In this document: piece by piece, positions 4,461-5,157 of the stretch
Layout of the letters: the number at the start of each line of letters is the position of its first letter
Numbering within the stretch: position 1 is the first letter of the stretch
Assembly (NCBI GenBank): GCA_964447525.1
Contig: CAYUSU010000052.1
Span: 1-5,157 of the forward strand
DNA length: 5,157 bases
Source of the DNA: JAFGDH01 sp964447525
GTDB taxonomy: Archaea > Aenigmatarchaeota > Aenigmatarchaeia > QMZP01 > QMZT01
Direction: 5' to 3'
Notes under the pieces: model-generated
The model's input: only the letters and a program-made list of their open reading frames with translations
What the model was told of the DNA's origin: nothing
The model's database searches: none
Made by a program: the position numbers and the translations under genes

Positions 4461-5078
4461 ATGGCGGACTACCGTAAAATCAACAGGTATTTCAAAAGAG
4501 CGGAAGACATTGTTTTTGCCACCGCCGGGCTGATTTTAACTGCTCCCGTATTTGCGATAGTGCCAGTTTTGTCCAGGATAGAAAATCCGAAAGGAAAGGT
4601 TTATTTTAAACAAAAAAGAGTGGGAAATAAAGGAGAGTTCTATGCCCTCAAATTCAGAACGATGAACGAGACGGAAGGGGACGGAGAATGCTGGGAAAAT
4701 GACGGCAACATGTATGATTTCACGGATGAATCGAGGGTCACAAGGCTCGGAAAATTCCTGAGGAGATACAGCATTGACGAGTTCCCCCAGTTCATAAACA
4801 TTCTTAAAGGGGAAATGTCTGCCGTTGGTCCGAGGACAGTTACCCCGGATGAGAAGGAAAGAATGACCGAAGCCGGGCACGGAAGACGTTTCGAATGTCC
4901 TCAGGGGCTCACCGGGCTCGCCCAGATGGACAGGAACTGGAAAACGAACAGCGATGCCACCCTGCCGTTGGATATCGAATACGTTAATAGATATGAAAGT
5001 AGATTTATTGGTCCTACTGATGCAGGTATAATTTTTGATACTGTTACGAATTTGACGAATGGTTTGGGTAAAAAGTGA
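4461..5078 (+). CDS. Monotopic phosphoglycosyl transferase (bacterial sugar transferase family)
   Basis: The protein has 205 residues, the size of the small PglC/WcaJ-core-like members that consist of the catalytic domain alone. A hydrophobic re-entrant membrane helix spans about 16-38 with the breaking proline at P29 (TAPVFAIVPV). VYFKQKRVGNKGEFYALKFR (47-66) and TM follow, the conserved nucleotide-sugar region. Next come the R-x2-LGKFLRR block (about 94-102), the catalytic Asp-Glu pair D106-E107 in SIDEFPQ, the MSAVGPR motif (119-125) and PQGLTGLAQ (147-155). These enzymes transfer a sugar phosphate from a UDP-sugar to polyprenyl or dolichyl phosphate at the cytoplasmic membrane face, the first step of lipid-linked glycan, capsule or glycoprotein oligosaccharide assembly. 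The donor sugar cannot be read from sequence. The start follows the TATA spacing. The last codons lead into a T-run terminator. Confidence 0.93.
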   Translation: MADYRKINRYFKRAEDIVFATAGLILTAPVFAIVPVLSRIENPKGKVYFKQKRVGNKGEFYALKFRTMNETEGDGECWENDGNMYDFTDESRVTRLGKFLRRYSIDEFPQFINILKGEMSAVGPRTVTPDEKERMTEAGHGRRFECPQGLTGLAQMDRNWKTNSDATLPLDIEYVNRYESRFIGPTDAGIIFDTVTNLTNGLGKK

Positions 5079-5096
5079 AAAAACCAGTTAAAAATC

Positions 5097-5103
5097 TTTT
5101 TTT
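5097..5103 (+). terminator. T7 terminator after the phosphoglycosyl transferase gene
   Basis: TTTTTTT begins 18 bases after the stop codon, as expected for intrinsic archaeal oligo-T termination. No stable hairpin is evident before it. A promoter for the next gene follows within ten bases. Confidence 0.55.
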
Positions 5104-5110
5104 AGATGCC

Positions 5111-5119
5111 CTTTAAATA
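5111..5119 (+). promoter_or_regulatory. TATA box for a gene starting at the right edge
   Basis: CTTTAAATA is centred about 5115. Candidate starts in one frame are GTG 5146 (about 30 bases away) and ATG 5155 (about 40 bases, the last three bases of the window). Only up to four codons are visible, so neither the start nor the product can be decided. Confidence 0.45.
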
Positions 5120-5157
5120 GGTTGGTTGCCTATTATTGCTTCTAAGTGGTCGATATG

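Noticed and set aside
3889..4533. 214-codon plus-strand open frame
   Set aside because: It overlaps the CDP-alcohol phosphatidyltransferase in another frame and runs into the next gene's promoter. Composition is unnatural (many Arg, His, Gly), and the overlapped frame has a perfect active-site motif.
4536..4880. Minus-strand 114-codon frame
   Set aside because: It lies antisense inside the phosphoglycosyl transferase gene and has no promoter or family pattern.
1..5157. CRISPR array, tRNA or rRNA genes
   Set aside because: Apart from the single 58-base repeat pair there is no regularly spaced repeat, and I saw no cloverleaf or rRNA-like sequence on either strand.

Overview
The window looks like chromosomal DNA of an archaeon. 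Seven genes have an A/T-rich TATA-like element centred about 24 to 28 bases upstream of a start codon, which is the geometry of archaeal promoters driving leaderless mRNAs. The one clearly operon-internal gene (HEPN, 1435) instead has a Shine-Dalgarno GAGGTG four bases before its ATG. AGG is a common arginine codon and ATA a common isoleucine codon. The protein families (wHTH-MNT/HEPN pair, CDP-alcohol phosphatidyltransferase of archaetidyl-lipid type, YkgJ-like protein, radical SAM protein) also fit. I cannot name the lineage from sequence alone.

Layout, left to right. Positions 1-798 (minus) hold the first 266 codons of a radical SAM protein that runs off the left edge. Positions 906-1923 (plus) hold a two-gene overlapping toxin-antitoxin-like operon: a winged-helix/minimal nucleotidyltransferase (MNT) fusion and a HEPN-domain protein. 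This module is A/T-richer than the genes around it. It is bracketed by a 58-base imperfect direct repeat (780-837 and 1923-1980) that duplicates the promoter, start codon and first six codons of the radical SAM gene. The repeat is the most striking structure in the window and suggests the module was inserted there.

Positions 1995-2357 (minus) encode an unrecognised basic 120-aa protein. It is divergently transcribed from a YkgJ/UPF0153-like cysteine-rich protein (2437-2916, plus), with a 10-base perfect palindrome midway between the two TATA boxes. A membrane-anchored 104-aa unknown (2930-3244, minus) converges on the YkgJ gene. It is divergent from a 58-aa single-span membrane protein (3326-3502, plus). 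A small uncertain ORF (3555-3758) follows.

The right part carries two membrane-associated transferases in the same direction: a CDP-alcohol phosphatidyltransferase with a complete active-site motif (3803-4411) and a monotopic phosphoglycosyl transferase of the bacterial sugar-transferase family (4461-5078). They may supply a phosphopolar-headgroup lipid and the first sugar of a lipid-linked glycan. The window ends after a T-run terminator with the promoter, and probably the first codons, of another plus-strand gene. Apart from the repeat-flanked MNT/HEPN island, genes are mostly transcribed singly from their own promoters.
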